A DNA stretch of 64,000 nucleotides, from positions 56,748-120,747 of the forward strand of contig JAAVYF010000013.1 in NCBI GenBank assembly GCA_022790975.1, read 5' to 3'. The DNA is from Clostridia bacterium (GTDB taxonomy: Bacteria; Bacillota; Clostridia; TANB77; CAG-508). The notes under the pieces were generated by a model. It was given only the letters and a program-made list of their open reading frames with translations. It was not told where the DNA came from and did no database searches. Made by a program: the position numbers and the translations under genes. Shown one piece after another: positions 40,373 to 50,135 of the stretch (the first letter of the stretch is position 1; each line of letters opens with the position of its first letter).

Positions 40373-41431
40373 TTATATATTTTCTTTTAAATATTCAAGT
40401 GTTCTAATTTTTTCATTTTCTATTAATTTATCACATTCATCAAAATCAATTTTTGTATTATATAAATTTTCTAATTCATCATATGATAGAATTTCTCTAT
40501 TTGCAAATTTTAATGATTCTAGTAAATAAGATAATTTTTCTGTGTTGTAAGTTTTTAATTTTGTTACAAATGGTACATGAGCTTTTACAGAAAATATAGT
40601 TCCATGAAATGTATCTGTAATTACAAAATCAGCTTTTTTGAAATATGGTAATACTTCTAAAGGATGAGCTGGTATAAAGATATCTGTACATTTTTGATAA
40701 CTTCCAATTGTAACTATTTTTTTGTTATGTTTTTTTGCAAACTCTTTTATTTTTTGACAATCAGCATCAGATAATTCAAAAGAATAAGCATATAGTAAAA
40801 TATAATTATCTATATTTACATTATCAATAACATCATTAGAAAAATCATAAATTAAAGCAGGGTCAAAATGCTTAATAGGATCTATATTAGATAATTTTTT
40901 TGTAAAATTAAAGGAATTATTATCTCTAACTGAAATACTGTGAAACTTATTAAGAAAAGATGATATTTCATCGTGCTTATTAAATTTTAATGCTTTTTCA
41001 AATGTTGTGCTTCCACAAGAAGCTGCATAACTTATAACTTTTTTTGCATTATTATCTTTACCAAATAATTCAAGAGAATATCCAACATCAGAATTTGGTT
41101 GAAAACAATTAAATACTTCATCACTTCCAATAATTAAAGTATCTAAGGTAGGTCTTTCGTTTCTATTATTAATTCCTAGTTCAGGTAAAAATTTTGTTTT
41201 AAATGTATTTTCAAATTCTTTATACATTATAAATTCTTTTTCATAATTTTTGTCAATAGATTCTAATGATAATTTATTTTCTTTTTCTATAATACAAGGT
41301 TCAATTTTAAAGTCAACAAATTCAACTTCATGACCTAAATTTTTTACTATATGTGAAAGGGCAAATGCTTGTAAAAATGAGCCATAATTTATTATTCTTT
41401 GCATAGACATTATTCCGACTTTTTTCTTCAT
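40373..41431 (-). CDS. Polysaccharide pyruvyl transferase family protein
   Basis: The 352-residue protein (MKKKVGIMSMQRIINYGSFL then QAFALSHIVKNLGHEVEFVD) has the PS_pyruv_trans N-terminus NYGxxLQAxAL. Later come SDEVFNCFQPN, SYAASCGSTTF and the end of the fold ADFVITDTFHGTIFSVKAHV with the conserved TDTFHGTIF. It adds pyruvate ketals to sugars. It is 13 nt downstream of the FrhB-like gene, a frequent pair in surface-glycan clusters. RBS AAGGAGGAAATT. Confidence 0.85.
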   Translation of the reverse strand: MKKKVGIMSMQRIINYGSFLQAFALSHIVKNLGHEVEFVDFKIEPCIIEKENKLSLESIDKNYEKEFIMYKEFENTFKTKFLPELGINNRNERPTLDTLIIGSDEVFNCFQPNSDVGYSLELFGKDNNAKKVISYAASCGSTTFEKALKFNKHDEISSFLNKFHSISVRDNNSFNFTKKLSNIDPIKHFDPALIYDFSNDVIDNVNIDNYILLYAYSFELSDADCQKIKEFAKKHNKKIVTIGSYQKCTDIFIPAHPLEVLPYFKKADFVITDTFHGTIFSVKAHVPFVTKLKTYNTEKLSYLLESLKFANREILSYDELENLYNTKIDFDECDKLIENEKIRTLEYLKENI

Positions 41432-41444
41432 ATAAATTTCCTCC

Positions 41445-42515
41445 TTAAATTAAAATATCTAAAGCTTCTTTAATTCCTTTTTGAGAATAGATATTTAAGA
41501 ATTTTTCATAATTTTTGTGTTTTGGAGAAGGGTGCTTTAGTTGTGCATTTCCTTCAATTGCTTCTTCAATATTTCTTTTTTCATAAAAGATTTTATTTTT
41601 TATTTCTTCAAAGAATTTTGTTCCTTTTTTATTGTTTAGTAAAACTAAAGAAGTTCCATTGGTTGTATCATGATTAAATGGAATATTTTTTCCAATTCCC
41701 CAAAAATCTCCCAATGTAATATCACCAATTCGATATGGATTGGCATATTCACAAGAATAACAATTTTCTCTATAAAATAATCCGTCTAAAAATGCTGTAT
41801 AAAATTTATCATTATTATTTTTTTCAGAATATATAATTTTATTGTTTTTGTATAAAGTAAAAAAGAAATCTAGATTACCTCTAAAAGTTAAGTTATCAGG
41901 AGCTTCTTTTAAATTTAGTGTTTGTATGTATTCATCTAAATAACTTTGTGGTGGAACTCCATGACAAATTAAGTCAATTATAAGTAATTTTTCATAATCT
42001 TTTTTTAAATAATTTTTTAAACCAGCACATTGACAAGGTGTGCTTATAAATATTGAGTATAAACCAGCATCTAAATCTTTTTTTATTTCTTTATAAGTGT
42101 TTCCAATATCAGCAAACGAGTATTTTGAAGTTTTAAATTTTTGAAGTTCTTCTGGTTTTGTTGCTCTATAAAATTTAAGTTTTAAATTATTATCATAACT
42201 ACATCCATAAGCTGAAGCCTTTTTATTGTTTATAAAATGGCTATAAAAAATAGAAGCTAATCCACCAGAGCTACTAGACTTTCTATCATTTTCATCTAAA
42301 TTCCAACATGCATATGCTTCTAAAGGTTTATTTTTATTAACTTTATTATTTACAGGACATGTTATAATGCATAAATTGCAATTATTGCAATTTGTTTTAT
42401 CTATATTGGGGAGTAAAATGTTATAATTATTTAATTTCATTGATATACATTGTTTAGAACAGGCGGAATAGCAAGCCATACAACCTGTACACTTATTGGA
42501 TTCACATATAGACAT
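41445..42515 (-). CDS. FrhB-like iron-sulfur protein of a glycan cluster
   Basis: The 356-residue protein starts with two ferredoxin-type clusters (CTGCMACYSACSKQCI and CNNCNLCIITCPV), then the coenzyme F420 hydrogenase beta-like region: SSSGGLASIFYSHFI, FISTPCQCAGLKNYL, LIDLICHGVPPQSYLDEYIQ and DITLGDFWGIGK. Despite the name, members paired with pyruvyl transferases act in polysaccharide work, not F420 chemistry. ATG 42515 follows AAAGGAGTGATTAA. Confidence 0.85.
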   Translation of the reverse strand: MSICESNKCTGCMACYSACSKQCISMKLNNYNILLPNIDKTNCNNCNLCIITCPVNNKVNKNKPLEAYACWNLDENDRKSSSSGGLASIFYSHFINNKKASAYGCSYDNNLKLKFYRATKPEELQKFKTSKYSFADIGNTYKEIKKDLDAGLYSIFISTPCQCAGLKNYLKKDYEKLLIIDLICHGVPPQSYLDEYIQTLNLKEAPDNLTFRGNLDFFFTLYKNNKIIYSEKNNNDKFYTAFLDGLFYRENCYSCEYANPYRIGDITLGDFWGIGKNIPFNHDTTNGTSLVLLNNKKGTKFFEEIKNKIFYEKRNIEEAIEGNAQLKHPSPKHKNYEKFLNIYSQKGIKEALDILI

Positions 42516-42524
42516 TTTAATCAC

Positions 42525-43018
42525 TCCTTTTTATTTAAATATAACATAAAAAGTATATCACATTTTTTTCGATTTTTCAACAAATTTTGCTATAATTTTA
42601 TGTTTTTGGAGGAAATTTACAATAAAACTAAAATTATCTAAAAAAATCTTTGTTTTTTATAAGGTTGTATAATGAGATTTTCTGTAAAGCATTTTTAGTT
42701 TTAGAATTTTTCAAGTAGTTTTAAAGGATATATTTTAATTAATAAAACAGGATAATATTGTTTATTTTGTAGTTTTTATTAAGTACATAAAGAGATATAA
42801 TATATTAAATTTTTTAATAATAAAATTCAAAAATTTAATTATACATTTTGTATTGTTTTTTTTTTAATTTATTGGTACAATAAAAATGAAATAATGGAGT
42901 ATTTTGAAATTTTGAAAACTAAATTAAAATTTATTAGAATTTTAGATTTAGCTAGCTTTTTATAAATTTTTTAATTAAGCTAGAGTTACTTAATTAAACG
43001 TTGTGAAAGGTTTGAGAT
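42525..43018. other. AT-rich intergenic region
   Basis: About 490 nt without a credible gene. It holds the start signals of the FrhB-like gene (minus) and of the gene at 43019 (GTGAAAGGTTTG). The short dyad TAGCTAGCTTTTTATA...AAGCTAGA at about 42950-42985 may be a hairpin. I see nothing else. Confidence 0.4.
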
Positions 43019-44257
43019 ATGGAACTAAAGATAATTAGAGGAATGAATAACATAGGAAGAGAATTGCTTGAAATTAGAACTACAGAGGCAAGAGTAGTAG
43101 TTGGGTTTGGAGAAGATGTAGGAACAGGTGAAATTTCAGAAAGTGTTAATCCAATGATAGAAGGGTTAACTTGTGGTACACCTAGTTATAATGGAATTTT
43201 TATACTTAGAAATCCAGAAAACTCTAATATTGTAAATTATGCTATAAAGAAAATTCCAATTTTTATGCCAAAAAAATTAAAAAATTCTTTTGAAATTTAT
43301 TGTGATTTCAAAAAAATAGAAAAAAATAATAATATTATAGGTATAACAGAAGATACTATACAAAAAATAAGAAATTTAGAAATAACATCTTATGTAATAG
43401 ATTACTCTAACTTTAATACACATATTTTGTGCTTTAAAGATTGTTCATCTGGAAAAAAAGTGGTTGTTTCTGGAGATTTTAGAAATTATGATGGTAAATA
43501 TGAAAAAAGAAAACTTGATGAAGCTATATCTTTAATAAACAGTGCAGATTATTTAGTAATTGAAGGAAAATTTTTAGGAAAGTATGGATTAGATTATTCT
43601 TCTGGTAAAATTTTATTTGATAAATTAAAAAATATAATGAAATTTTATAAGCAAGTTTTTGTTATTCAATCAGAAACAGATATGATAACTGCTTCAAATA
43701 TGTATAACGTGGCTATGAAAACAAAAATGATTTTTATTGAAAATACGTTATTATGTAATTATTCGACAGCATTAAATGGTAGTGGACCAAATCCAATAAC
43801 TACCAAAAAAGTCTATAGCTATAGTCCACTGGTTTTAAATAATGAAGATTTTGAATTTAAGAGAAAATATGTTAATCCGTTTTATATTAATAATGCTAAT
43901 CAAAAAATGAAAAAAGAAAAATATGTTATGAATATTACAAAAGATATGTTTCAAGATATGCAAATATTTAATAAAGAAAAAACATTTTATGATGCTTGCG
44001 TAATTTTGGCACAGTGGAAAGGGTCTGCAGTTCAAGATAAAGAATTAGAAGAATTCATAAATGTATTGAAAAAATTTGGAATAGATTATTATGAGCTATA
44101 TTCTCATGGCCAAATAAATTTTGATGTGATTCAAAAAATCATTTCAAAATTAAAACCAAATGCTGTTATTCCATTAGATTTTAGTTTTTCAAAAGATGCT
44201 GAAAATCTAATTGATAATTTTAAAGTATTGAGTAAAGATGAAATAATAAAAATATAA
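43019..44257 (+). CDS. Metallo-beta-lactamase-fold protein related to RNase J, active site lost
   Basis: The 412-residue protein follows the RNase J/MBL layout: ELKIIRGMNNIGRELLEIRT, RVVVGFGED, YNGIFILRN, KKVVVSGDFRNYDGKYEKRK, an EGKF strand, and the end SHGQINFDVIQKIISKLKPN then AVIPLDFS. The metal motif after YNGIFI should be SHxHxDH; here it is LRNPENS, and the usual GDF(R) Asp stays while the His of the last motif (HTSGHA) becomes ELYSHGQINF. With HxHxDH gone it cannot bind the two zinc ions in the normal way, so it is probably a pseudo-enzyme that binds nucleic acid or a partner. Confidence 0.7.
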   Translation: MELKIIRGMNNIGRELLEIRTTEARVVVGFGEDVGTGEISESVNPMIEGLTCGTPSYNGIFILRNPENSNIVNYAIKKIPIFMPKKLKNSFEIYCDFKKIEKNNNIIGITEDTIQKIRNLEITSYVIDYSNFNTHILCFKDCSSGKKVVVSGDFRNYDGKYEKRKLDEAISLINSADYLVIEGKFLGKYGLDYSSGKILFDKLKNIMKFYKQVFVIQSETDMITASNMYNVAMKTKMIFIENTLLCNYSTALNGSGPNPITTKKVYSYSPLVLNNEDFEFKRKYVNPFYINNANQKMKKEKYVMNITKDMFQDMQIFNKEKTFYDACVILAQWKGSAVQDKELEEFINVLKKFGIDYYELYSHGQINFDVIQKIISKLKPNAVIPLDFSFSKDAENLIDNFKVLSKDEIIKI

Positions 44258-44497
44258 AATTTTTGAACTTTTTGGGACGGTTCTAAAAAGTTCATATAAA
44301 AAATTAACCAAGACATGCATGTAGCAAACATAATGTTAGTGGCAAATAAAGAGGATATATGGTATATATTTATGATAAGATAAAATATAAATATTAGAAG
44401 AGTAATAGAAAGTATGAAAATTTTTATTACTCTTTTTATATTTAAAAAATTTGATAAATTATGAAAAAAATAAAACGAGTTTTACTCGCTTTATTTT
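44258..44497. terminator. Terminators between convergent genes
   Basis: GAACTTTTT/AAAAAGTTC (about 44264-44296), AAGAGTAATA/TATTACTCTT followed by TTTT (about 44398-44442), and AACGAGTTTTACTCG-type (about 44473-44492) for rpsT on the minus strand. Confidence 0.7.
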
Positions 44498-44761
44498 TTA
44501 TTTAACACTATTTAATTTTTTTGCTAAACTTGATTTTTTTCTTGAAGCTGTATTAGCTTTTAAAACTCCTTTTGAGCAAGCTTGATCTATTTTTTTAACA
44601 GCAATTTTGAATAATGCTTCTGCATCTTCTTTTTTTTCTGCTTCAACACTATTTTCAAATGATTTAATAGCTGTTTTATATGCTGATTTTATCATATTAT
44701 TTTGTAATGTTTTTTTATTAATAACATCAACTCTTTTTATTGCTGATTTAATATTTGGCAT
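44498..44761 (-). CDS. rpsT: 30S ribosomal protein S20
   Basis: The 87-residue basic helical protein MPNIKSAIKRVDVINKKTLQ then NNMIKSAYKTAIKSFENSVE ends ASRKKSSLAKKLNSVK, the S20 pattern. It binds 16S rRNA. The start follows ATAAGGAGGTGCAG. The upstream 44762-45099 has no gene. Confidence 0.9.
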   Translation of the reverse strand: MPNIKSAIKRVDVINKKTLQNNMIKSAYKTAIKSFENSVEAEKKEDAEALFKIAVKKIDQACSKGVLKANTASRKKSSLAKKLNSVK

Positions 44762-45099
44762 TCTATCTGCACCTCCTTATAAGTTTAAATAAATTTTCTT
44801 TGAATATTTTAACATGTTAATTAGTAAAATGCAAGTGTTTTATGGAAATTTGTAAAAAAACCATAATTTTTATTTTAAAATCTAGTTTGAAATTTAGCTG
44901 AGTGTTAATTTTGTACAAAAAAATCTTAAAAATTATTAATACTAAGGTATAAAATAAAATTAAAAATTTATGCTTAGAGCTTAAATGGCAGATAAAAATT
45001 TATATAACAGTGTGAAATTCTTGTGTATTTGTTAAAAAAGCTTGAAAATATAGCTTTATTATGGTATATTTATAAAGTATTATTTAAAACTATGTACAA
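44762..45099. other. Intergenic region between rpsT and the RpiB-like gene
   Basis: About 340 nt holding the rpsT promoter region on the minus strand and the leader of the RpiB-like gene on +. The + side has TTGAAA-like and TATACT-like hexamers near 45060. No RNA class recognised. Confidence 0.4.
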
Positions 45100-45120
45100 A
45101 TGAAAAGTAAGGAGGTAACT

Positions 45121-45567
45121 ATGATTGCTTTAGGTTCAGACCATGGAGGTTTTTTATTAAAAGAAGAAATAAAAAAATATTTAACTGAAACGAGTATTAA
45201 GTATAAAGATTATGGCTCTTTTGATAGTAATAGAACTGATTATCCGATTTATGCAGAAAAAGTTTCAAAATCAATTCAATCTAATGAATGTGATAAAGGA
45301 ATTTTAATTTGTAGGTCTGGATCTGGAATGACAATAGTTGCTAATAAATTTAAAGGAATTAGAGCTGCTCTTGGATTTAATGAGCAAGTTACAAAATGTT
45401 CAAAAGCTGATGATGATTTAAATGTTTTAGTTTTACCAGCAGACTATATAGAAATATCTACAGCCATTGCAATTGTAAAAATTTGGTTAGAAACAGAATT
45501 CAAAGGTGGTAGATATGAAGAGAGAATACAAATGATAGAAAATATAGAAAAAAATGAAATGAAATAA
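45121..45567 (+). CDS. rpiB: RpiB/LacAB-family sugar isomerase
   Basis: The 148-residue protein starts MIALGSDHGGFLLKEEIKKY, the RpiB start, and has the loop ILICRSGSGMTIVANKFKGI and IRAALGFNEQVTKCSKADDD then LNVLVLPADYI. In RpiB the catalytic Cys lies in GILICGTGIG and a His in the HN(D)AN motif; here Cys is kept but G-T becomes R-S and the HN is DD, so it may be a LacA/LacB-like variant or use another sugar phosphate. ATG 45121 follows GTAAGGAGG; an earlier ATG at 45100 lies before that site. Confidence 0.75.
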   Translation: MIALGSDHGGFLLKEEIKKYLTETSIKYKDYGSFDSNRTDYPIYAEKVSKSIQSNECDKGILICRSGSGMTIVANKFKGIRAALGFNEQVTKCSKADDDLNVLVLPADYIEISTAIAIVKIWLETEFKGGRYEERIQMIENIEKNEMK

Positions 45568-45579
45568 GAGGAGAAGCTT

Positions 45580-46701
45580 ATGTGGGGTGATATTGCAATC
45601 GCATTTGCAATTGCATTCTTAACAACATTTATGGCAACACCATATACAATAAAGCTAGCTAAAAAGCTAGGAGCTGTTGATACACCAAGTGATGAAAGAC
45701 GTATAAATAAAATTACTATGACAAGACTTGGGGGATTAGCAGTTATTTTAGGTTTTGTAATTTCGGTAATATATTTGCTTGTCACAATGTCTTTTGAGAG
45801 AAAGTTTGATTTAACTACAGATAATTATCATATAAAACTTATAGGTTTTGCAGTAGGCGGTTTAATTATTTGTGGGACATGTTTTATTGATGATGTTAAA
45901 GGTGTTCCTGCTATAATTAAATTATTTGCTCAAATTGTAGCTGCATGTATTGTAGCAAAATGTGGAATAAAAATAGAAAGTATATCATTACCATTTGAAG
46001 TAAAATTTATAGATAATGTTGTTGCAAATCAAATTTTCTATAAAATTCTTACAGTAGGATGGATTATTGGGATTACAAATGCTATTAATTTAATAGATGG
46101 ATTAGATGGACTTTCAACTGGTATATCACTTATATCATGTATATCTTTAATGATAATATTTTCATTAAATGGTTCACCTTTAATTTCAATTATTTTAATA
46201 ACTGCTTTAGCAGGAGCATTAGTTGGATTTTTACCATTTAATTTTAATCCAGCAAGAACTTTTATTGGAGATACAGGTTCAAATTTTTTAGGATATTGTT
46301 TAGCTGTGATTTCAATAATTGGAATTGCCAAAACTTATACAGCTATAGTAATTGTAGCACCATTAATTGTTTTAGCACTTCCAATATTTGATACTCTTTT
46401 TGCTATATTTAGAAGATTAATTAAAGGTCATTCATTAAAAGCTATTATTGAGCCAGATTCCAATCATTTACATCATAAAATGTTAAGAGCTGGATTTACT
46501 CAAAAACAATCAGTATTAATTTTATATGGAATAACAGCAATACTTGGAATTTTTGCTATAATTTGGATGGATAGTGGTATTTGGAAAGCATTATCTTTTG
46601 CACTTATGGTTGTTATTATAATTCTTGCAGGATATAAAGAATTTTTTAAGCAAAGACTTTTATCAGATAGTGAAAATGAAGATGATATTAATAATAAATA
46701 A
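45580..46701 (+). CDS. tagO: Undecaprenyl-phosphate GlcNAc-1-phosphate transferase (TagO/WecA)
   Basis: The 373-residue membrane protein has about ten segments, with the cytosolic motifs CFIDDVKGVP (DD), NAINLIDGLDGLSTG, FIGDTGSNFLGY and the PDSNHLHHKML loop. It makes the first lipid intermediate of teichoic-acid-type or other surface glycans, which fits the nearby glycosyltransferases. It starts 12 nt after the RpiB-like stop with GAGGAG. Confidence 0.9.
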   Translation: MWGDIAIAFAIAFLTTFMATPYTIKLAKKLGAVDTPSDERRINKITMTRLGGLAVILGFVISVIYLLVTMSFERKFDLTTDNYHIKLIGFAVGGLIICGTCFIDDVKGVPAIIKLFAQIVAACIVAKCGIKIESISLPFEVKFIDNVVANQIFYKILTVGWIIGITNAINLIDGLDGLSTGISLISCISLMIIFSLNGSPLISIILITALAGALVGFLPFNFNPARTFIGDTGSNFLGYCLAVISIIGIAKTYTAIVIVAPLIVLALPIFDTLFAIFRRLIKGHSLKAIIEPDSNHLHHKMLRAGFTQKQSVLILYGITAILGIFAIIWMDSGIWKALSFALMVVIIILAGYKEFFKQRLLSDSENEDDINNK

Positions 46702-46704
46702 ATT

Positions 46705-46733
46705 AAGCTCCCATATGGGAGCTTTGTTATTTA
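46705..46733 (+). terminator. Terminator after tagO
   Basis: AAGCTCCCATATGGGAGCTT is a perfect stem followed by TGTTATTT. Confidence 0.85.
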
Positions 46734-46802
46734 AAACTCAATATATAATAGTTAGTTTAATATCAAAATTTTAATATTTTAGAATATTATAAATTTTATA
46801 TA

Positions 46803-46844
46803 AACATAAAGCTTAAAAAATCTTGATTTTTTAAGCTTTATAAA
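46803..46844. terminator. Strong isolated hairpin before pth
   Basis: AAAGCTTAAAAAATC pairs perfectly with GATTTTTTAAGCTTT around a 2-nt loop. It ends in TATAAAAT on both sides, so it may stop transcription from either side or be a protein site. The rest of 46734-47023 shows nothing else. Confidence 0.5.
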
Positions 46845-47023
46845 ATATAATATTATAGATAATATACATTTTGTGATTATTAATTTGATTAACATGAAAT
46901 TTAAAATTAAATAAATATAAGAATAATTAATAATTAAAGAGAATTTAAAGTAAACTATTAAAAAGCAGATTATGAAAATATTATCTAAAACTAATAAAAA
47001 AATACATAATGGGAGATGAAAAA

Positions 47024-47581
47024 ATGAAATTAATAGTGGGTCTAGGCAATCCAGAAGCTGATTATTCAAAAACTAGACACAATATGGGATTTAATGTAAT
47101 AAATAGTTTAGCAGCCATGTATGATATAGACATTTCTAGAAATAAATTTGAAGCTGAATTTGGAAGTGGTATAATTGAAAACGAAAAAGTTATCTTAATA
47201 AAACCACAAACATTTATGAATTTAAGCGGAAAATCAGTAATTCAATTCATAAATTTTTATAAAATTTCATTAGATGATTTGATTGTAATATATGATGATA
47301 TGGATATTGATATTTCTAAAATAAGAATTAGAAAGTCTGGTTCTCCTGGTAGTCATAATGGAATGAAATCAATTGTAAATATACTTGCAAATGATAAATT
47401 TATAAGAGTAAGAGTTGGAATTGGAAAACCTAAATATGATGAAGATATTATAAATTATGTAATTGGAGCCATTCCAGAAGAAGAAATACAGCCTTTAAGA
47501 GAAGGGGTAGAAAAAGCAAAAGAAGCAGTAATTGAAATATTGAAAAATAACATAGATTCTGCTATGAATAAATTTAATTAA
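47024..47581 (+). CDS. pth: Peptidyl-tRNA hydrolase
   Basis: The 185-residue enzyme has all key residues: N in VGLGNPEADY, H in TRHNMGFNVI, N in TFMNLSGKSV, D in YDDMDIDI, and N in SPGSHNGMKSI. It frees tRNA from peptides dropped by the ribosome. ATG 47024 follows GGGAGATGAAAAA; the in-frame ATG at 47009 lies within that site. It heads a run of four genes (pth, RNase G, rimO, amidase). Confidence 0.9.
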   Translation: MKLIVGLGNPEADYSKTRHNMGFNVINSLAAMYDIDISRNKFEAEFGSGIIENEKVILIKPQTFMNLSGKSVIQFINFYKISLDDLIVIYDDMDIDISKIRIRKSGSPGSHNGMKSIVNILANDKFIRVRVGIGKPKYDEDIINYVIGAIPEEEIQPLREGVEKAKEAVIEILKNNIDSAMNKFN

Positions 47582-47597
47582 AAGGCAAGAAAAATAA

Positions 47598-48764
47598 ATG
47601 AAAGAATTATTTATAAAAAAAGAAGACGACATAAAAAAAATCTATTTAATTGAAGATGAAAAAATTATTGAAAAGCACGAAGAAAATACTGAAAATCCTA
47701 TGTTGGAAGGAAATATATATGTAGGTAAAGTGCAAAATGTAATTGCTGGAATGCAAGCTGCTTTTATAAATATTGGAAGTGGGAAAAATGCTTTTATACA
47801 TTTAAGAGATATATTACCAAAAAAAGATATTACACAAGATAATGACTATGTAGTAGAAGCTAATGATATTAGAGAAGTATTAAAACCTGGAGATCCAATT
47901 TTAGTACAAGTTACTCGTGATAAAAACTATAAAAAAGGGGCTAGGGTTTCTAAACATATAAGTTTAACTGGTAGGTTTTTTATATACATGCCAAATTCAC
48001 CTTTTGTAGCCATTTCCAAAAAAATAGAAAATGAAGAAAAGAAAAAATATTTAAAGCAAATTATTTTAAAAAATATTCCAGAAAATAGTGGAGGAATTAT
48101 TAGAACAAATGCAGAAAAAGTATCAGAAGAGGAGCTTGTAAAAGATATAAAATCTTTAATAGAAAAATGGGAAAATATAAAGAATTTAGATTTAGATAAA
48201 TTTCCTAAAAAAATTTATGATGCAGGAGGAATTATTAGTAAATATTTAATAGATAATATAGATAAGAATTTAGATAGAATTGTTGTTTGTGATAAAACAG
48301 TAGAAAACTTAGTTCAAGAATTTTTAGATTTTGAAATGAAATCTATTCCTATTATTGTTGATAATGACTATCTAAAAAAATTTGATTTTCAAAATCAATT
48401 AAGGAAATTAGAAAATCGTAAAGTTTGGTTAAAGTGTGGAGGGTTTATTACAATAGATAAAACAGAAGCATTAACAGCAATAGATGTAAATACAGGAAAG
48501 TTTATAGGAAAAGATGATTTTGAAAATACAATTTTTATAGTAAACGAAGAAGCAACAGTTGAAATAGCAAAACAACTCAGAGCAAGAGATATTGGCGGAA
48601 TTATTATTATTGATTATATTGATATGCATATTGGGGAAAATAAAGATAGAATTATAGAATTAATGGAACAAGAGATAAAAAAAGATAGTTCAAAAGTACA
48701 AATTGAAGGTTTTACTAAACTAAATTTATTAGAGATGACTAGAAAACATATATATAGCTTTTAG
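47598..48764 (+). CDS. rng: Ribonuclease G/E family protein
   Basis: The 388-residue protein has the S1-like start (YVGKVQNVIAGMQAAFINIG, AFIHLRDIL) and the catalytic part with FITIDKTEALTAIDVNTGKF (metal Asp in DVN) and ARDIGGIIIIDYIDM (second Asp). The length is that of RNase G, without the RNase E scaffold. The zinc-link Cys motif (CPxCxG) after ELTRK is missing; the protein ends LEMTRKHIYSF, so it is truncated there relative to E. coli RNase G. Confidence 0.85.
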   Translation: MKELFIKKEDDIKKIYLIEDEKIIEKHEENTENPMLEGNIYVGKVQNVIAGMQAAFINIGSGKNAFIHLRDILPKKDITQDNDYVVEANDIREVLKPGDPILVQVTRDKNYKKGARVSKHISLTGRFFIYMPNSPFVAISKKIENEEKKKYLKQIILKNIPENSGGIIRTNAEKVSEEELVKDIKSLIEKWENIKNLDLDKFPKKIYDAGGIISKYLIDNIDKNLDRIVVCDKTVENLVQEFLDFEMKSIPIIVDNDYLKKFDFQNQLRKLENRKVWLKCGGFITIDKTEALTAIDVNTGKFIGKDDFENTIFIVNEEATVEIAKQLRARDIGGIIIIDYIDMHIGENKDRIIELMEQEIKKDSSKVQIEGFTKLNLLEMTRKHIYSF

Positions 48765-48807
48765 AAGTTAGATGTTAGAAAATAGATGGTAGAGGATTTT
48801 GAATAAA

Positions 48808-50133
48808 ATGAATGTTGGATTTATTTCACTTGGATGTAGTAAAAATTTGGTTGATACTGAAATGTGTATAGGGCTTTTTAAAAATAAGAAATTTAATATA
48901 GTAAATGATGTTGAAAAAGCAGATATTATTGTAGTAAATACTTGTGGATTTATTGAATCTGCTAAAGAAGAAGCTATTAATACTATTTTAGAAATGGCTG
49001 AATATAAAAAAAATGGTAATTGTAAGTATTTAATTGTAATGGGATGTTTAGTTCAAAGATATAAAAAAGAACTAAAGAAAGCATTACCAGAAGTAGATTT
49101 ATTTTTAAGTATAGATGATTATGAAAATATTTGGGATAAAATTACAGATATTATTAAATATAAAGATTCTAAAAATAATAATTCTAATACTTTAGACTAT
49201 ATGGATAGAATAGTTTCAACTGGAAATACTACCGCATATTTAAAAATAGCAGAAGGTTGTAGTAATAATTGTACATACTGTGCAATTCCTATGATTAGAG
49301 GAAAATATATTAGTAGACCATTAGAAGATATTTTAAATGAAGCAGTAAAGCTTAAAAATGATGGAATTCAAGAAATTATTGTAATAGCTCAAGATACAAC
49401 AAAATATGGTAAAGATTTATATAATGAATTTAAACTTCCAAAGCTTTTAGAAGAACTTGCTAAAATGAATTTTAAGTGGATTAGATTTTTATATGCTTAC
49501 CCAGAAAGCATTACAGATGAATTAATATCTGTAGTAAAAAAATATGATAATATTTGCAACTATTTTGATATTCCAGTTCAACATTTTTCAGATTCAATTT
49601 TAAAAAAGATGAATAGAAAAAGTAATGGAAAAAAAATAGAAGCTTTAATAGAAAAAATTAGAAAGGAAATACCAGATGTAATTTTAAGAACAAGTTTAAT
49701 TGTTGGATTTCCAGAAGAGTCTGAAGAAGATTTTTTTGAATTATATGAGTTTGTAAATAGAATAAAATTTGAAAAGCTTGGTGTATTTAAATATTCTAAA
49801 GAAGATGGAACGCCAGCTTCAAAAATAAAACAACAAGTTCATTATAAAACTAAAGAAAAGCGATTGAATTCTATAATGGCTTTAGAACAAAAAATTTCTA
49901 AAATAAAATTAGAAGAAAAAATAGGAATGATTTATGAAACATTAATTGAAGCTGAAACTTTAGATAATAAATATTATATTGGAAGATGTTACATGGATAT
50001 TCCAAATGAAGATGGAGTTATTTATATATCAAAAACAGAAGATAATTTAATAGGTAAATTTGTTAAATGTAAAATTATAGGTGTTATAGATTATGATTTA
50101 AAAGGAGTCTTAGTAAACCAAAGAAAGGATTAA
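48808..50133 (+). CDS. rimO: Ribosomal protein S12 methylthiotransferase
   Basis: The 441-residue radical-SAM enzyme begins MNVGFISLGCSKNLVDTEMC (first Cys of the UPF0004 cluster), with NTCGFIESAKEEA and MGCLVQRY for the other two, and the SAM cluster CSNNCTYCAIP. FDIPVQHFSDSILKKMNR and a C-terminal TRAM domain follow. It thiomethylates an Asp of S12. ATG 48808 is taken; a TTG at 48799 is in frame. The stop is 2 nt before the amidase. Confidence 0.9.
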   Translation: MNVGFISLGCSKNLVDTEMCIGLFKNKKFNIVNDVEKADIIVVNTCGFIESAKEEAINTILEMAEYKKNGNCKYLIVMGCLVQRYKKELKKALPEVDLFLSIDDYENIWDKITDIIKYKDSKNNNSNTLDYMDRIVSTGNTTAYLKIAEGCSNNCTYCAIPMIRGKYISRPLEDILNEAVKLKNDGIQEIIVIAQDTTKYGKDLYNEFKLPKLLEELAKMNFKWIRFLYAYPESITDELISVVKKYDNICNYFDIPVQHFSDSILKKMNRKSNGKKIEALIEKIRKEIPDVILRTSLIVGFPEESEEDFFELYEFVNRIKFEKLGVFKYSKEDGTPASKIKQQVHYKTKEKRLNSIMALEQKISKIKLEEKIGMIYETLIEAETLDNKYYIGRCYMDIPNEDGVIYISKTEDNLIGKFVKCKIIGVIDYDLKGVLVNQRKD

Positions 50134-50135
50134 AA

